A program made the position numbers and the translations under genes. From UBA7960 sp964624065 (GTDB taxonomy: Bacteria > Bacteroidota > Bacteroidia > Bacteroidales > UBA7960), in NCBI GenBank assembly GCA_964624065.1, contig CAZUWF010000004.1, positions 52,928-116,927 of the forward strand: a DNA stretch of 64,000 nucleotides. Reading direction: 5' to 3'. Positions 62,915 through 64,000 of this stretch are shown here, piece by piece; the stretch's first letter is position 1, and every line of letters begins with the position of its first letter. The notes beneath the pieces were generated by a model. It saw only the letters and a list, made by a program, of their open reading frames with translations, ran no database searches and was not told where the DNA came from.

Positions 62915-62922
62915 TATTTTTG
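62915..62922 (+). promoter_or_regulatory. -7 promoter element of ddl
   Basis: TATTTTTG, matching TAnnTTTG, 46 bases before the ATG; a TTTG at 62896 could be a close -33. Confidence 0.52.
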
Positions 62923-62968
62923 CACATTATTATAGTTGATGACAATTTTCTTTCTTCAAAATGCTTAA

Positions 62969-63970
62969 ATGAGACAAAAGAAGAACGTAGCGCTTATGGC
63001 CGGTGGTGATTCGGGCGAATACGCCATTTCGATGAAAAGCGCCACAACCATAATCAAGAACATCGATCCGGACTTATTCGATGTTTTTCTTTGTGTGATA
63101 ACCAGTAAAAAATGGGTGTACGTGGACCTTACCGGCGTAGAGCATCCAATTGACAAAAATGATTTTTCGGTTGGAATTGACGGGAAAAAGATTTTTTTTG
63201 ACTGCGCATACATAACCATACACGGCACCCCTGGCGAAGACGGCAAGCTGCAGGGCTACTTTGAATTACTTGGAATTCCCTATTCCACTGCCGGGCAATT
63301 GCAATGTGCGCTCACCTTCAACAAGTTTTTTTGCAACAGGTTGGTGTCAACCTTGGGCGTTAACGTAGCAAATTCAATCAAGCTTAAAAAAGGACAAATA
63401 CCCACAGATAAAGACATTTTGGCTAGGGTAAGGCTTCCTGTTTTCGTGAAGCCAAACAAGGGAGGATCAAGCCTGGGAACATCATTGGTGAGAGGTTCGA
63501 ACGAACTTTTGCCAGCCATAGAGCTGTGCCTGCAGCACGACGACGAGGCAATGATTGAAGAGTTGATCGAAGGGAGCGAGTTTACTTGCGGGGTTTACAG
63601 GAGTAAGGGAAAGGCAAAGGCCTTGCCAGTTACGGAGCTGGTGAGCAAAACAAAGGCGGGATTCTTCGACTACGAGGCCAAATATACCCAGGGAGCTTGC
63701 GATGAAATAACCCCTGCCCGGATTTCTGATTCACAAACTCGCCAAATCCAAGAACTCTCGGAGTTTTTGTACGAAAAGCTTGACCTAAGAGGCATCACGC
63801 GTTTCGATTTCATCGTCCGCGGAGAAAAGATTACCTTTCTGGAGGTAAACATAACACCTGGTATGTCCGACAGGAGCATCGTTCCGCAACAAGCCGAGGT
63901 TGCAGGCATTAAGTTAACCGATCTGTTTACCGAGGTAATAACCGATGCCTTAAATTACACTACCAAATAG
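62969..63970 (+). CDS. ddl: D-alanine--D-alanine ligase
   Basis: ATP-grasp ligase making D-Ala-D-Ala for peptidoglycan. The 333-residue protein has the N-terminal MAGGDSGEYAIS loop, IHGTPGEDGKLQGYFELLGIPY (substrate loop, about 91-112), VKPNKGGSSLGTS (ATP-binding, about 159-171), and the C-terminal RFDFIVRGEKITFLEVNITPGM with Mg-binding Glu and Asn. Tyr in GIPYSTA suggests D-Ala-D-Ala rather than depsipeptide specificity. Monocistronic as far as the window shows. Confidence 0.96.
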   Translation: MRQKKNVALMAGGDSGEYAISMKSATTIIKNIDPDLFDVFLCVITSKKWVYVDLTGVEHPIDKNDFSVGIDGKKIFFDCAYITIHGTPGEDGKLQGYFELLGIPYSTAGQLQCALTFNKFFCNRLVSTLGVNVANSIKLKKGQIPTDKDILARVRLPVFVKPNKGGSSLGTSLVRGSNELLPAIELCLQHDDEAMIEELIEGSEFTCGVYRSKGKAKALPVTELVSKTKAGFFDYEAKYTQGACDEITPARISDSQTRQIQELSEFLYEKLDLRGITRFDFIVRGEKITFLEVNITPGMSDRSIVPQQAEVAGIKLTDLFTEVITDALNYTTK

Positions 63971-64000
63971 ATTGGATTCAATATAATAAAAGATAAGAAT

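Overview
The window comes from a member of the Bacteroidota, most likely a Bacteroidales-like lineage. Three lines of evidence support this. Families largely confined to the phylum are present (DUF4271, DUF4105, head-GIN-domain lipoprotein). The promoters repeat the Bacteroidota -7 element TAnnTTTG, which I could place ahead of 27 genes or operons, with almost no Shine-Dalgarno sequences. The gene neighbourhoods are also typical of the phylum (hemD-rnpA-yidD-S41 protease; rplM-rpsI-rpsB-tsf). Most of the window is ordinary core chromosome, densely packed on both strands.

Layout. 1-7050: a partial acyl-carrier-protein phosphodiesterase, then iorA/iorB (aryl-pyruvate oxidation), gcvP (glycine decarboxylase) and a PagL-like outer-membrane protein. 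7047-11816, mostly minus strand: a Wzx-type flippase, tRNA-Arg(CCT), a small membrane protein, a Na+/Ca2+ antiporter and CorA. 11817-14919: a poorly coding stretch around a GIN-domain lipoprotein, with decayed reading frames. 14920-18271: yebC, ackA and pta (acetate production). 18464-22684: DUF4271, hemD, rnpA, yidD and a C-terminal processing protease. 22731-30930: a lipoprotein, gamma-carbonic anhydrase, TPR protein, S9 peptidase, AbgT transporter and LOG-family hydrolase. 31007-35397: M20 dipeptidase, Hsp15-like protein, Der and Era. 35636-41964: tRNA-fMet, gcvH, vanZ, tonB, ppiD and a DbpA-type RNA helicase. 42024-49165: DUF4105 protein, the L13/S9/S2/EF-Ts operon, pyrH, frr, a stand-alone riboflavin kinase and ssb. 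49225-59687: ZIP transporter, lpxK, rpoN, a PAP2-like protein, glutathione peroxidase, an OMP, pdxJ, mdh, a Crp/Fnr regulator, a DUF302 protein and an alginate-export-type porin. 60481-62523: a divergent pair, an unrecognised PD-(D/E)xK-like protein and a C5-cytosine methyltransferase with an N-terminal helix-turn-helix, probably a restriction-modification system. 62732-63970: tRNA-Val(TAC) and ddl.

Metabolic sense. iorAB and the acetate kinase/phosphotransacetylase pair fit an amino-acid-using, acetate-forming, probably anaerobic or facultative lifestyle. The S9, M20 and AbgT genes suggest peptide use. Glutathione peroxidase and a membrane-anchored DUF302 protein suggest some oxygen exposure. 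The best candidates for something undescribed are the divergent nuclease/methyltransferase pair and the structured leader ahead of rplM. The riboflavin kinase that lacks its usual FAD-synthetase half and several gene relics also deserve a second look. I see no CRISPR array, prophage, rRNA or intact insertion sequence.
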